Below, piece by piece: positions 1 through 9,460 of a DNA stretch of 64,000 bases. Position numbers and translations under genes: made by a program. Each line of letters begins with the position of its first letter. Position 1 is the first letter of the stretch. The stretch is from Trinickia terrae (GTDB lineage Bacteria > Pseudomonadota > Gammaproteobacteria > Burkholderiales > Burkholderiaceae), in assembly GCF_005144415.1 (NCBI RefSeq), contig NZ_SWJE01000003.1:424513-488512 (forward strand), given 5' to 3'. A model generated the notes under the pieces. The model was not told the DNA's origin, did not search any database, and saw only the letters and a list, made by a program, of their open reading frames with translations.

Positions 1-483
1 CTCGCCGAGAACTTCTGGCACAACGCGGGCTATCACTACACCGCGCCGGTTTCGGGCGTGCTCGCGCTGCACGAGGCGCTGCGGCTCGTGTGCGCCGAAA
101 CGCTCGAAAAGCGCTTCGCGCGGCATTTGAAGTGCTCGCTCGCCCTGCAGGCGGGGATCTCGGCCCTCGGCCTCGCGCTTTACGCGCCCGAGCCATGCCG
201 GCTGAATTCGGTGGTCGGCATCGAGGCGCCCAAGGGCTTGAGCCCCGCGGATATCTGCGGACATATCTCGCGGCACCATCAGGTCGAGATCTCCGGCTCG
301 TTCGGCCTGCCGATCGTGCGGATCGGACAGATGGGCGAGCAGTGCCGCGAGCACAACCTGTTCAGGACGCTGCACGCGTTCGGGCGCACGATGGTCGATC
401 TCGGCGTGCGCGTGGACTTGCCGGCCGGCGTGGCGGCGCTCGAGCGCTCGCTGGCGGAGAATGGGCGGGCGACGGCGGCGTAG
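1..483 (+). CDS. Class V aminotransferase, C-terminal part (alanine/ureidoglycine-glyoxylate type)
   Basis: The frame is open from the first base, so the 5' end lies outside the window; 160 residues are visible. The peptide has the C-terminal small-domain pattern of PLP-dependent class V aminotransferases of the alanine-glyoxylate/PucG group: a YHYTAPVSGVLALHEALRLV stretch, then a later 'VVGIEAP' strand and an 'RIGQMGE' loop near the end. The PLP lysine would lie upstream and cannot be seen. Enzymes of this group move an amino group to or from glyoxylate. The xdh operon two genes downstream makes a purine-catabolic (ureidoglycine) role attractive, but that is inference from context. Serine-glyoxylate or pyridoxamine-pyruvate transaminase are alternatives. 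Confidence 0.75.
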   Translation, partial: LAENFWHNAGYHYTAPVSGVLALHEALRLVCAETLEKRFARHLKCSLALQAGISALGLALYAPEPCRLNSVVGIEAPKGLSPADICGHISRHHQVEISGSFGLPIVRIGQMGEQCREHNLFRTLHAFGRTMVDLGVRVDLPAGVAALERSLAENGRATAA

Positions 484-585
484 GACGGATTCGGATTCAC
501 TTGGTGCGCAGCAATGGCCGCCTGAGCGAGAATGAAGGGAATCGATCTCGCAGCGGCAACAGCACAGCAAAAAGGGGAGACGACG

Positions 586-951
586 ATGCTTGCCAACCTC
601 TTCGATCAGCTTCCATCAGCCGCCGACCTCGCGGCGCAAGAGACCTTCGAAGAACTGCTGGGCCGCCCGGGCGTGCGCATCGAGCGCATCGTTTCGCTCG
701 GGCAATGCAGCCCGCCGGGCTTCTGGTATTGCCAGCCGCACGGCGAGTGGGTTGTCGTGCTGGCGGGGTCGGCGGGCTTGCTGCTGGAGGGTGAGCTGCA
801 CGAGCGGGTATTGCGCGCGGGCGATTTCGTCAATATTCCGGCGCGGCGGCGGCATCGGGTCGAATGGACCGATAGCTTTTTGCCGACGATCTGGATGGCG
901 GTGCATTACGAGGACGCCGCGCCGTCCGGGCAAGCGGTCGGCCCAAATTAG
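586..951 (+). CDS. Small cupin-domain protein
   Basis: A 121-residue soluble protein. The ATG at 586 is preferred over an upstream in-frame ATG at 532 because AAGGGGAG (572-579) lies at ideal spacing before it. The central part (about residues 45-105) has the cupin pattern: 'PHGEWVVVLAGSAGLLLEGE', a turn, then 'LRAGDFVNIPARRRHRVEWT', with H, E and H residues suited to metal binding. Single-domain cupins bind small molecules or act as simple metalloenzymes; the substrate here cannot be told. The MFS gene downstream is convergent, with only 4 bases between the two stops. Confidence 0.75.
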   Translation: MLANLFDQLPSAADLAAQETFEELLGRPGVRIERIVSLGQCSPPGFWYCQPHGEWVVVLAGSAGLLLEGELHERVLRAGDFVNIPARRRHRVEWTDSFLPTIWMAVHYEDAAPSGQAVGPN

Positions 952-955
952 ACGG

Positions 956-2167
956 TCAAAGCGCCGCCGGCGCGTTCGGCACGCGCGTGTTGCGCAGATA
1001 AAGGCTCGTGGAGAGCACCACTGCCGCCGCTGCGGCAACTGCCGCAAACAGGAATACCGACCCATACCCGAACTCGCCCGCCACATATCCCGCGAGCGGC
1101 CCGGTAATCCCCAGCGAGAGGTCGAGAAACACCGAGTACGCCGAGAGCGCCGCGCCGCGGCTCGCCGGCGGCACGAGGCCCACGGCTTCGACGCCGAGCG
1201 CCGGAAACACGAGCGCAAAGCCGAATCCCGTGAGCGCCGCGCCCGCCAGCGCCACGTGGGGCACCGGCGCGAGCCACAGCATCAGCAGCCCCGCGCATTC
1301 GAACGAGAACGACACGATCGCCACCCGGAACCCGCCATACGTCTTGATCGTGCTGGCGAACAAGAGGCGCGCGCCGACGAACATCGTGCCGAACACGGTC
1401 AGCGAGAGCGCCGCATTCGGCCAATGGCGCGCGGCATAGAACAGCGTGATGAAGGTCGCGATCGATCCGAACCCGGCCGAGCCAAGCGCGAGGCCGATGC
1501 CGTGCGGCAGCACGCGGGTGAAGACGCTCGCATACGACATCCGCTCGCCGTGGACGATCGGCACCGGCGCGACCGGCCGCGCGAGGTAGTAGCCGAGCGC
1601 GCCGAGCCCGATGACGAGGATGCCGAGGGACAAGTCCCCCAGCCCATGCGAGAGCGCGACGCCGAGCGGCGCGCCGATCGCGAGCGCGCCGTAGGTCGCG
1701 ATGCCGTTCCACGAGATCACCTTGGCGTTGTGCGAGGTGCCCACGCGGCCGATCCCCCAGAGGATCGCGCCGGTGCCGGTGAGGCTCTCGCCGAAGCCGA
1801 GTATGAGACGGCTCGCGACGAGGATCGTTAGGCTCAGCGCGGGCCAGTCCTTGCAGAGCACCGCGATCAGCAGCAGCACGCCGCTTGCGCCGCAGCCGAT
1901 GAGGCCGATCGTGACCGTCTTCTTCGGGCCGAGCGTATCGGCCGTGCGGCCCGCGAGCGGGCGCGAGGCGAGCGTTGCGAAGTACTGCACGCTGATCGCC
2001 GCGCCGGCAAGCACCGAGCCGAAGCCGAGATCCGTGTGCACGAAGCCGGGCAGGACGGCGAGCGGCACGCCGATCGTCAGATAGCAGAGAAACGTGAAGA
2101 AAACGACCGGAATGATCTTGAGCGTCGTGGCAAGGTCGCTGCGGGACGCTGCGGATTCGGCAGGCAT
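956..2167 (-). CDS. MFS transporter, YhhS/UPF0226 type
   Basis: A 403-residue hydrophobic protein with about 12 predicted membrane segments and the family motif between TM2 and TM3 ([11 protein letters not shown]). Its N-terminal stretch '[16 protein letters not shown]' and the '[20 protein letters not shown]' region closely resemble my recollection of E. coli YhhS, a drug/sugar-efflux-type member of the major facilitator superfamily in the inner membrane. The substrate is not known. The gene is divergent from xdhA, with 310 bases between, so the two may share a control region. Length is normal for the family and no lesion is visible. Confidence 0.85.
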   Translation of the reverse strand: MPAESAASRSDLATTLKIIPVVFFTFLCYLTIGVPLAVLPGFVHTDLGFGSVLAGAAISVQYFATLASRPLAGRTADTLGPKKTVTIGLIGCGASGVLLLIAVLCKDWPALSLTILVASRLILGFGESLTGTGAILWGIGRVGTSHNAKVISWNGIATYGALAIGAPLGVALSHGLGDLSLGILVIGLGALGYYLARPVAPVPIVHGERMSYASVFTRVLPHGIGLALGSAGFGSIATFITLFYAARHWPNAALSLTVFGTMFVGARLLFASTIKTYGGFRVAIVSFSFECAGLLMLWLAPVPHVALAGAALTGFGFALVFPALGVEAVGLVPPASRGAALSAYSVFLDLSLGITGPLAGYVAGEFGYGSVFLFAAVAAAAAVVLSTSLYLRNTRVPNAPAAL

Positions 2168-2477
2168 AAGGGAAAACCAGACTTGAATACGGCACGAAGC
2201 CGCAATTCTCTCATGGAACCGGTTTCTGCGTGAATCGAAAATTATCCTTTTAGTACATAAAAAACGGTGCCGGAATCAAACAGGATGGGGACGGATCTCG
2301 AATTGGCCGCATTCCCGCCTGCTGCAATCTTTCCGTAAGCCAGCGATATATCGATTCACGAATATGTCCTGCATGTGCGAGGGCCTATGGGTTATGGAAA
2401 TTGTCGGTGATAGCGTTCGAACCGTTACTGCAACGCCGTGCGTCAGCCCTTGAGCACCTCAAGACGAGATCCGAGAC
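2168..2477. promoter_or_regulatory. Divergent intergenic region, MFS / xdhA
   Basis: 310 bases between two divergent starts. It is more AT-rich than the genes on either side, as expected for promoters of both, including AT-rich runs around 2228-2270. No clear sigma-70 boxes, operator palindrome or open frame can be assigned with confidence. Confidence 0.4.
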
Positions 2478-4004
2478 ATGAGCCAGCCAATCCGCTTCTA
2501 TCACCGCAACGCGATCCGCGAAGTCAGCGGTGCGCCCGTCACCCGCACGGTCCTGCAATACCTGCGTGAGGACGCGCATTGCACCGGCACCAAGGAAGGC
2601 TGCGCGGAAGGCGACTGCGGCGCATGCACGGTCGTCGTCGGCGAGCCTGACGGGGCGGGCGGCGTCAACTTCAAGGCGGTCAACGCCTGCATCCAGTTCC
2701 TGCCGACGCTCGACGGCCGCGCCTTGTTCACCGTCGAGGACCTGCGTCAGCCGGACGGCTCGCTGCATCCGGTGCAGGAGGCGATGGTCGAATGCCACGG
2801 CTCGCAGTGCGGGTTCTGCACGCCGGGCTTCGTGATGTCGATGTGGTCGCTCTACGAGAAGCACGGCCATGAGTCCAGCTGCGAAACGGCCTGCGCCAGC
2901 AAAACCATCCCGTCGCGCCAGGAAATCAGCGACGCGCTGACCGGCAACCTGTGCCGCTGCACGGGCTATCGCCCGATCGTCGACGCGGCGGTGCGGATGT
3001 TCGACATGCGGCCGAAAGCGCCCGTCGACGTCAAGGCCCTCGCGGACAGGCTCGCGACCCTCGCGCGCAGCGAAACCTTCCACTACGAGCACGCCGGCCA
3101 GGCGTTCGACGCACCGCGCACCGTCGCCGAGCTCGCGCGGATCAAGGAAGCGCGACCCGCCACGCGGATTCTCGCGGGCAGCACCGACATCGGCCTGTGG
3201 GTCACCAAGCAGATGCGCCAACTCGGCGACATCGTCTACGTCGGCCAGGTCGGGGCGCTCCAGAAGATCGAGGCGTCGGATGAATGGATCGAGATCGGCG
3301 CGGGCGTCGCGGTCGAGCGCGCCTACGCCGAGCTCGCCAAGCACTATCCCGAGCTGCACGAGATGTGGAAGCGCTTCGCGTCGCTGCCGATCCGCAACGC
3401 GGGCACGCTCGGCGGCAACGTCGCGAACGGCTCGCCGATCGGCGACTCGATGCCCGGCCTGATCGCGCTCGGCGCGCGCGTGATCGTGCGCGGCGGCCAG
3501 ATCGAGCGCGAGATGCCGCTCGAAGACCTCTACCTCGCGTACCAGAAGAAGGACATGGCCGAGCACGAGTTCGTCGTCGGCCTGAAGGTGCCGGTGCGCA
3601 CCGGCGCGCGCAAGAACCTGCAATTCCGCACCTATAAGCTCTCGAAGCGCTTCGATTCCGACATCTCGGCGGTCTGCGCGGCGTTCGCCTTCATCGCCGA
3701 CGGCGACGCGATCCGCGAGCCGCGCATCGCGTTCGGCGGGATGGCCGCGACGCCCAGGCGCGCGACGCACGCGGAGGGCGTGCTCGCCGGCGCCGACTGG
3801 CACGAAGCCACGGCGCAAGCGGCGATGCAGGCGCTCGCCCAGGACTACGCGCCGCTCACCGATATGCGCGCAACCAGCGTCTATCGCCTGGAAACGGCGC
3901 AGAACCTCTTGTACCGCTTCTGGCTCGAGACGCGCCCGAACGATCCGCTTCCGGCGGAAGCCCTCAGCGTGCGCTCGGTGGAAGCCGAAGTCGCGAGCCT
4001 CTAA
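2478..4004 (+). CDS. xdhA: Xanthine dehydrogenase, small (FeS/FAD) subunit
   Basis: 508 residues, typical for bacterial XdhA. The N-terminal plant-type [2Fe-2S] ligands are in 'GTKEGCAEGDCGACTVVVGE' (C42, C47, C50) plus C71. The second [2Fe-2S] domain has C111/C114 ('GSQCGFCTPGF') and C159/C161 ('GNLCRCTGYRP'). An FAD-binding CO-dehydrogenase flavoprotein domain follows from about residue 195 ('ILAGSTDIGLWVTK', 'NAGTLGGNVANGSPIGDS'). The protein passes electrons from the Mo site to NAD+ during oxidation of hypoxanthine and xanthine to urate. It is first in xdhABC, with 27 bases to xdhB. Confidence 0.96.
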   Translation: MSQPIRFYHRNAIREVSGAPVTRTVLQYLREDAHCTGTKEGCAEGDCGACTVVVGEPDGAGGVNFKAVNACIQFLPTLDGRALFTVEDLRQPDGSLHPVQEAMVECHGSQCGFCTPGFVMSMWSLYEKHGHESSCETACASKTIPSRQEISDALTGNLCRCTGYRPIVDAAVRMFDMRPKAPVDVKALADRLATLARSETFHYEHAGQAFDAPRTVAELARIKEARPATRILAGSTDIGLWVTKQMRQLGDIVYVGQVGALQKIEASDEWIEIGAGVAVERAYAELAKHYPELHEMWKRFASLPIRNAGTLGGNVANGSPIGDSMPGLIALGARVIVRGGQIEREMPLEDLYLAYQKKDMAEHEFVVGLKVPVRTGARKNLQFRTYKLSKRFDSDISAVCAAFAFIADGDAIREPRIAFGGMAATPRRATHAEGVLAGADWHEATAQAAMQALAQDYAPLTDMRATSVYRLETAQNLLYRFWLETRPNDPLPAEALSVRSVEAEVASL

Positions 4005-4031
4005 AGCATCGAGGAACCGGAGACCCACCGA

Positions 4032-6401
4032 ATGAACCAGCAAGCCGAACCGTTCCTGAAAGACCTTCGCGAGCTCGACGACTTCAAGCAAGTCCACGTT
4101 TCGCGCCCGCATGAGTCCGCGCATCTGCACGTGAGCGGCCGCGCCACCTACACCGACGACATCCCGCTCGTCGCCGGTACGCTGCACGCGGCGCTTGGCC
4201 TCTCGACGAAGGCGCATGCGAAGGTCACGTCGATCTCGTTCGACGCCGTGCGCGCGACGCCGGGCGTCGTCGCCGTCTTCACCGCCGACGACATTCCCGG
4301 CGAAAACCAGTGTGGCCCGATCATCCACGACGATCCGATTCTCGCGGACGGCGTCGTCCAGTACGTCGGCCAGCCGATGTTCATCGTGGTCGCGACCTCG
4401 CACGACATCGCGCGCCTGGCCGCGCGCCGCGCGCAAGTCGAATACGAAGAGCTGCCTGCGATCCTGACCGCGCAGGAGGCGCGCGCGGCCGAGCAGTACG
4501 TGCTGCCGCCGATGAAGCTCGCGCGCGGCGCGGCCGCCGCGAAGATCGCGCATGCGCCGCATCGGGAAACCGGCGAGATGCTGCTCGGCGGCCAGGAGCA
4601 GTTCTATCTCGAAGGCCAGATCTCGTACGCGGTGCCGAAGGACGACGACGGCATGCACGTCTGGTGCTCGACGCAGCACCCGAGCGAAATGCAGCACCAC
4701 GTCGCGCATGCGCTCGGCGTCGCGTCTCACAACGTGCTGATCGAATGCCGGCGCATGGGCGGGGGCTTCGGCGGCAAGGAATCGCAGTCGGCGCTGTTCG
4801 CGTGCTGCGCGGCCGTCGCCGCTTGGAAACTGCTGTGCCCGGTGAAGTTGCGCCCGGACCGCGACGACGACATGATGGTCACCGGCAAGCGCCACGACTT
4901 CCACTACACCTACGAAGTCGGCTACAGCGACGACGGCCTGATCGACGGCGTCTCGGTCGACATGACCTCGCGCTGCGGCTTCTCGGCGGACCTCTCGGGG
5001 CCGGTGATGACGCGCGCTGTCTGCCACTTCGACAACGCCTACTACTTCCCCGACATCGCGATCGAGGGCTTCTGCGGCAAGACCAACACGCAGTCGAACA
5101 CCGCGTTCCGCGGCTTCGGCGGCCCGCAGGGCGCGTTCGCGATCGAGTACATCATCGACGACGTCGCGCGCTCGCTGAAGCTCGATCCTCTCGACGTGCG
5201 CCGCCGCAACCTCTACGGCAAGACCGAGCGCAACGTGACGCCGTACGGCCAGACCGTCGAGGACAACGTCATCCACGAGCTGCTCGACGAGCTCGAAGCG
5301 ACGAGCGGCTACCGCAGCCGCCGCGCCGCCGTGCGCGAGTTCAACGCGAAGAACACGGTGCTCAAGAAGGGCATCGCGATCACGCCTGTGAAGTTCGGCA
5401 TCGCGTTCAACGTCACGCACTTCAACCAGGCCGGCGCGCTCGTCCACATCTACACGGACGGCTCGGTGCTCGTGAACCACGGCGGCACGGAGATGGGGCA
5501 GGGCTTGAACACCAAGGTCGCGCAGGTCGTCGCGCACGAGCTCGGCATCGGCTTCTCGCGCGTGCGCGTGACGGCGACCGATACGAGCAAGGTCGCGAAC
5601 ACCTCGGCGACGGCGGCGTCCACCGGCTCGGACCTCAACGGCAAGGCCGCGCAGGATGCGGCGCGCCAGCTGCGCGAGCGGCTCTCGGCGTTCGCGGCGA
5701 TGAAGTACGGCGCGGGTGCGGTCAGCGCGAACGACGTGCGCTTCGCCGGCGATTGCGTGGCGGTCGGCGAGCTCGTGGTGCCGTTCGAGGAGATCATCAG
5801 GAACGCCTATGTCGCGCGCGTGCAGCTCTGGTCGGACGGCTTCTATGCGACGCCCAAGCTCTACTGGGACCAGAAGACGCTGCAAGGCCGGCCGTTCTTC
5901 TATTACTCGTACGGCGCGGCGGTGTCGGAAGTGGTGATCGACACGCTCACGGGCGAGATGCGCGTGCTGCGCGCCGATGCGCTGCACGACGTGGGCGCGT
6001 CGCTGAATCCGTCGCTCGATATCGGGCAGGTCGAGGGCGGCTTCATCCAGGGGATGGGCTGGCTCACGACCGAGGAGCTCTGGTGGAACCCGGGCGGCAA
6101 GCTGATGACGCATGCGCCGTCCACTTACAAGATCCCGACCGTCAACGACACGCCACCCGATTTCCGCGTGAACCTGTTCAAGAACCGCAACGCGGAGGAC
6201 AGCATCCATCGCTCGAAGGCGGTCGGCGAGCCGCCGCTGTTGCTGCCGTTCTCGGTGTTCTTCGCGATCCGCGACGCGGTGGCGAGCGTCGGCGACTACG
6301 AAGTCAATCCGCCGATGAACGCACCGGCGACCGCCGAGGAGATCCTCAAGGCCGTCAAGGCGGTGAGGGCGGCGCGCGCCTCGCAAGGAGCGCAATCGTG
6401 A
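4032..6401 (+). CDS. xdhB: Xanthine dehydrogenase, molybdopterin-binding subunit
   Basis: 789 residues, full length for XdhB. It starts with the aldehyde-oxidase/xanthine-dehydrogenase a/b hammerhead domain ('SGRATYTDDIP', about residues 35-150) and continues with the Mo-pterin binding domains. Visible landmarks are 'RRMGGGFGGKE', 'NTAFRGFGGPQG', 'GGTEMGQGLNTK' and, near the C-terminus, 'KAVGEPPLLL', whose Glu matches the catalytic glutamate of the family. It hydroxylates purines at the molybdenum centre. Its TGA (6399-6401) overlaps the ATG of the xdhC-like gene, so the two are translationally coupled. Confidence 0.96.
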   Translation: MNQQAEPFLKDLRELDDFKQVHVSRPHESAHLHVSGRATYTDDIPLVAGTLHAALGLSTKAHAKVTSISFDAVRATPGVVAVFTADDIPGENQCGPIIHDDPILADGVVQYVGQPMFIVVATSHDIARLAARRAQVEYEELPAILTAQEARAAEQYVLPPMKLARGAAAAKIAHAPHRETGEMLLGGQEQFYLEGQISYAVPKDDDGMHVWCSTQHPSEMQHHVAHALGVASHNVLIECRRMGGGFGGKESQSALFACCAAVAAWKLLCPVKLRPDRDDDMMVTGKRHDFHYTYEVGYSDDGLIDGVSVDMTSRCGFSADLSGPVMTRAVCHFDNAYYFPDIAIEGFCGKTNTQSNTAFRGFGGPQGAFAIEYIIDDVARSLKLDPLDVRRRNLYGKTERNVTPYGQTVEDNVIHELLDELEATSGYRSRRAAVREFNAKNTVLKKGIAITPVKFGIAFNVTHFNQAGALVHIYTDGSVLVNHGGTEMGQGLNTKVAQVVAHELGIGFSRVRVTATDTSKVANTSATAASTGSDLNGKAAQDAARQLRERLSAFAAMKYGAGAVSANDVRFAGDCVAVGELVVPFEEIIRNAYVARVQLWSDGFYATPKLYWDQKTLQGRPFFYYSYGAAVSEVVIDTLTGEMRVLRADALHDVGASLNPSLDIGQVEGGFIQGMGWLTTEELWWNPGGKLMTHAPSTYKIPTVNDTPPDFRVNLFKNRNAEDSIHRSKAVGEPPLLLPFSVFFAIRDAVASVGDYEVNPPMNAPATAEEILKAVKAVRAARASQGAQS

Positions 6402-6970
6402 TGACCGTGCTGCCCTGCGATTCGGGCGTGCGGATCGGGCGGCGCGGCGCGCCGGAGCCGAAGCGCGCGCCGATGCACGTCGTGCTGTTCGGCGCGGGGC
6501 ATGTCGGGCATGCGCTGATCGCGCTGCTTGGCCGCCTGCCGTGCGTGGTCCAGTGGGTCGACGAGCGCGACGAGCTGTTCCCCGACGAAGTGCCCGCCAA
6601 CGTGCAGATCGAGGCGACCGACACGCCCGACGCGATCGTCGATGCGGCGCCGCCGGGCGCGTACTTCCTCGTGATGACGCACAACCACGCGCTCGATTTC
6701 TCGCTTGCGGCGCGCATCATGCGGCGGCGCGACTTCACCTACTTCGGGATGATCGGCTCGAAGACCAAGCGCGTGAAGTTCGAGCGGCGCTTGATCGAGC
6801 GCGGCGTCGAGCCGGAGCGGCTCGCTCGGATGGTGTGCCCGATCGGCGTGCCGGGCATCGTCGACAAGGCGCCGGCGTCGATCGCGGTGGCGGTCGGCGC
6901 GCAGTTGCTGCAGGTTTGGACGGGGCGGGAGGTGCAGCGCGAGGGGGAACTCATAAGCACGGTCGACTGA
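6401..6970 (+). CDS. xdhC: XdhC-like molybdenum cofactor chaperone, short form
   Basis: 189 residues from the ATG at 6401, which overlaps the xdhB stop and has AAGGAG at 6385-6390. XdhC inserts sulfurated Mo cofactor into XdhB. Only the C-terminal Rossmann part of the family is present: 'HVVLFGAGHVGHALIALL' from about residue 25, then 'WVDERDELFP', 'FLVMTHNHALDFSLA', 'MIGSKTKRVKFERR' and 'CPIGVPGIVDKAPASIAVA'. Usual XdhC proteins run to roughly 280-340 residues and begin with a XdhC_CoxI domain bearing a PREAG-type loop; here about 25 unrelated residues replace it. It may be an internal deletion or a genuinely short form. Assignment to the family is secure, full function is not. Confidence 0.85.
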   Translation: MTVLPCDSGVRIGRRGAPEPKRAPMHVVLFGAGHVGHALIALLGRLPCVVQWVDERDELFPDEVPANVQIEATDTPDAIVDAAPPGAYFLVMTHNHALDFSLAARIMRRRDFTYFGMIGSKTKRVKFERRLIERGVEPERLARMVCPIGVPGIVDKAPASIAVAVGAQLLQVWTGREVQREGELISTVD

Positions 6971-6990
6971 CCGCGGGCGTGCCTCGGAAA

Positions 6991-7020
6991 ACAAAAAGGG
7001 CGGCGAGGCTTCGCCGCCCT
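6991..7020 (-). terminator. Rho-independent terminator of the BON-domain gene
   Basis: A perfect 9-bp stem with a 4-base loop (6998-7019, GGGCGGCGA/TCGCCGCCC). Read on the minus strand it is followed by a run of T (AAAAA at 6993-6997 on the plus strand). It fits the minus-strand gene ending at 7040. It may also slow plus-strand transcription leaving xdhC, but the T run on that side is poor. Confidence 0.8.
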
Positions 7021-7039
7021 TCACCACACTTCCAGCCGC

Positions 7040-7393
7040 TTACTGCTGCATCACCGACAGCTTGTTCGCCACCGACGTCACGCCCTTCACGCCCTTGGCT
7101 GCTTCGCCGGCTGCATCGATCTGGCCTTGGTCCGGCACCGTGCCGGTCAGCGTCACCGCACCGCCGCGCGCGCGCACCGAGATGTTCGACACGTCGAGGC
7201 CTTGCGTTTTCGCCAGCGCCTTGCGCACGGTGTAGCCGAGCGTGCGGTTGGCCTTCTTGACCGCCTTGGCCGACGGCGCCGAAGCGGTTGCTGCCGGAGC
7301 TGCCGCCGTATCGCTGGCTTGCGCGTACGCGCTGCAAGCCAGAACCACACATGCCACACCACCCAGAGCCTTCAGGTAATTCACTGCTTTCAT
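7040..7393 (-). CDS. BON-domain periplasmic protein
   Basis: 117 residues. The start at 7393 is chosen because CAGGAG lies just upstream on the minus strand and a Sec signal peptide follows at once (hydrophobic 'GGVACVVLACSAYAQAS', cleavage after AQA likely). An Ala-rich linker leads to one BON domain (about residues 48-115) with the typical 'TLGYTVRKAL', 'ISVRARGGAVTLTGTV' and 'GVKGVTSVANKLSV' segments. BON proteins bind phospholipid or stabilise the envelope under osmotic stress. A single BON domain without a CBS or peptidoglycan domain leaves the exact role open. Confidence 0.85.
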   Translation of the reverse strand: MKAVNYLKALGGVACVVLACSAYAQASDTAAAPAATASAPSAKAVKKANRTLGYTVRKALAKTQGLDVSNISVRARGGAVTLTGTVPDQGQIDAAGEAAKGVKGVTSVANKLSVMQQ

Positions 7394-7925
7394 GTTTTCT
7401 CCTGATTCACTTCGTTCACGTCGATGACAGCCGCCTGTGCCGGGCGGCTTCGGTACCACACCCGCGGCACGGCGCATCGCACGCGCGGATTGACCGCCCG
7501 GTGCGCCGACCTTGGCTTGGACACGGTGATGCGAGAGAGGCGAGAGACGGCCGCGGCGCCGAAAGAACGGCATGCGCTTCGCGGTCCGCCGCGCGGCCTG
7601 CGGGGCGCCCGGTTCTTCTGAGTCTTGCCGGGTCGCGCCATCGCGAGGCTTCATGCGCGGCTGCGACGCACAATGTAGTGCAGGTTGCGGGCAAGCGAAA
7701 GGGTTTACCGGCGCCTCCATGCACCAGTGCTGGCTGCGCGCAACACTTCATGCAAATTTTTGTTGCAAGTTTGCGCGCTTCGCGAACTTGCCGTGCGTCG
7801 AGATCGCGCAAATCTCATGTACCATCGGCGCCAAGCACGCGCGGATTTTGCGGCGCGCGCAGCAGTCGCCCGCAGCCGGTTGCCCGCAGCTCTTTCCCTC
7901 ATACGCACCGCCTCAAGAATTGCCG
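7394..7925. promoter_or_regulatory. Divergent intergenic region with hairpin at 7765-7791
   Basis: 532 bases between the BON gene (minus) and the TAXI gene (plus). Open frames here lack start signals and codon bias. The notable element is an imperfect inverted repeat GCAAGTT/AACTTGC with an inner GCG/CGC (7765-7791), lying about 135 bases before the TAXI start in an AT-richer patch. It may be an operator or a leader hairpin. No T run follows, so it is not an obvious terminator. Confidence 0.35.
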
Positions 7926-9407
7926 ATGAAGCCCTCCAACGGCCGCCGCCGCCCGGCTCCCCGCCTCGTCGCCCGTTTCGTCGCGATTTCATGGCGCGAT
8001 CTGGCGGTCTCGTTCGGACCGATCCTGCTCGTCAGCGCCATCGCCATCTGGGTGGCGATCCGCCTGATCCAGCCCGCGCCGCCCAATACGCTCACCATTA
8101 CCGCGGGACCGGTCGGCAGCTCGTTCTGGAACGCGGCGCAGAAGTACAAGACCATCCTCGCGCGCAACGGCGTCATGCTCAACGTGGTCGCCTCCGAAGG
8201 CTCGCTGCAGAACCTGCAGCGCCTCGCCGACCCCAAGGCGAACGTCGACGTGGGCTTCGTGCAGAGCGGTTTGAGGACCGTCGACGGGAAAGCGACCGTC
8301 GACGGCAATACCGAGGACCTGATGTCGCTCGGCAGCGTTTCCTACGTGCCGCTCGTGATCTTCTACACGGGGCGGGAGGAGGCGCGGCTCTCCGGGTTCC
8401 ATGGCAAGCGCATCGCAATCGGCCCGGAAGGCAGCGGCACGCGCCAGCTTGCGCTTACGCTCCTGAAGGCGAACGGCATCGTGCCGGGCGGACCGACCGA
8501 GCTGCTGCCGCTCACGGGCGACGCGGCGGCGAAGGCGCTGACCTCGGGCGGCATCGACGTCGCGTTCCTCGCTGGCGACTCGGCGCAGCCGCCCGTGATG
8601 GCGGCGCTGTCCCGCACGCCGGGCATCCGGCAATACAGCTTCACGCAGGCGCAGGCCTACGCGCGGCGCTTTGCCTACCTGACGCAGATCGACCTGCCGA
8701 TGGGCGCCTTCGACTTCGGCAAGAACCTTCCGCCTGAGACGATCCACACGATCGCGCCGACGGCCGACTTGATCGCGCGCGACTCGCTCCACCCGGCGCT
8801 CTCCGACCTGCTGATCGAAGCCGCGCGCGAAGTGCATGGCCGCGCGAACCTGCTGCAGCACGCGGGCGAGTTTCCGGCGCCGCTCGTGCACGACTTCCCG
8901 CTCTCCGACGACGCCGCGCGCTACTACAAGTCCGGCAAGAGCTTCCTGTACCGCACGCTGCCATTCTGGCTCGCGAGCCTCGCGGACCGGCTGCTCGTGC
9001 TGCTCGTGCCGATCATCGTCGTGCTGATTCCGGGCCTGCGGGTCGTGCCGTCGCTCTACGCATGGCGCGTGAAATCGCGCATCTACCGCTGGTACGGCGC
9101 GCTGATCGCGATCGAGCGCGGCGCGCTCGCGGAGACGTCGGAAACCGAGCGCACGACGCTGATCGAAAAGCTCGACACGATCGAGGAGTCGGTCAACAAG
9201 CTCAAGATGCCGCTCGCCTACGCGGACCAGTTCTACGTGCTGCGCGAGCATATCGGCTTCGTGCGTGCGCGGCTCACCTCGGGCTACGACCGCGCGGCCG
9301 ACGAACGCGGCCAGGGCGTCGCACAAGCGGCCGAAGCGCCCGCAAGCGGCGAGGAAAGCGGCGGCGAACACGGCGATTCGGCCACGCCCGCGCGCCACGA
9401 TGCATGA
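7926..9407 (+). CDS. TAXI-family TRAP-type solute-binding protein, membrane anchored
   Basis: 493 residues from ATG 7926. An N-terminal membrane segment ('FGPILLVSAIAIWVAIRLI', about residues 28-50) anchors a periplasmic TAXI-type binding domain: 'TITAGPVGSSFWNAAQKY' at the start, 'DVGFVQSGL', 'KRIAIGPEGSGTRQLALTLL' and 'GGIDVAFLAGD'. A second hydrophobic segment ('LLVLLVPIIVVLIPGL') lies at about residues 358-373, followed by a cytoplasmic tail of about 120 residues. TAXI proteins bind glutamate-like or other carboxylates, usually for TRAP permeases. No permease gene is adjacent, and the C-terminal membrane segment suggests an orphan sensor-like protein. Ligand unknown. Confidence 0.85.
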   Translation: MKPSNGRRRPAPRLVARFVAISWRDLAVSFGPILLVSAIAIWVAIRLIQPAPPNTLTITAGPVGSSFWNAAQKYKTILARNGVMLNVVASEGSLQNLQRLADPKANVDVGFVQSGLRTVDGKATVDGNTEDLMSLGSVSYVPLVIFYTGREEARLSGFHGKRIAIGPEGSGTRQLALTLLKANGIVPGGPTELLPLTGDAAAKALTSGGIDVAFLAGDSAQPPVMAALSRTPGIRQYSFTQAQAYARRFAYLTQIDLPMGAFDFGKNLPPETIHTIAPTADLIARDSLHPALSDLLIEAAREVHGRANLLQHAGEFPAPLVHDFPLSDDAARYYKSGKSFLYRTLPFWLASLADRLLVLLVPIIVVLIPGLRVVPSLYAWRVKSRIYRWYGALIAIERGALAETSETERTTLIEKLDTIEESVNKLKMPLAYADQFYVLREHIGFVRARLTSGYDRAADERGQGVAQAAEAPASGEESGGEHGDSATPARHDA

Positions 9408-9460
9408 GCCAGGCGGGAAGCGCGTCAACATCACCAACATCGCTCCAGGGGGAGACAGCC

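Noticed and set aside
2385..6395. A 1336-codon open frame antisense to xdhA and xdhB
   Set aside because: It mirrors a strongly coding plus strand with high third-position GC. The peptide is Arg/His/Asp-rich low complexity without any domain.
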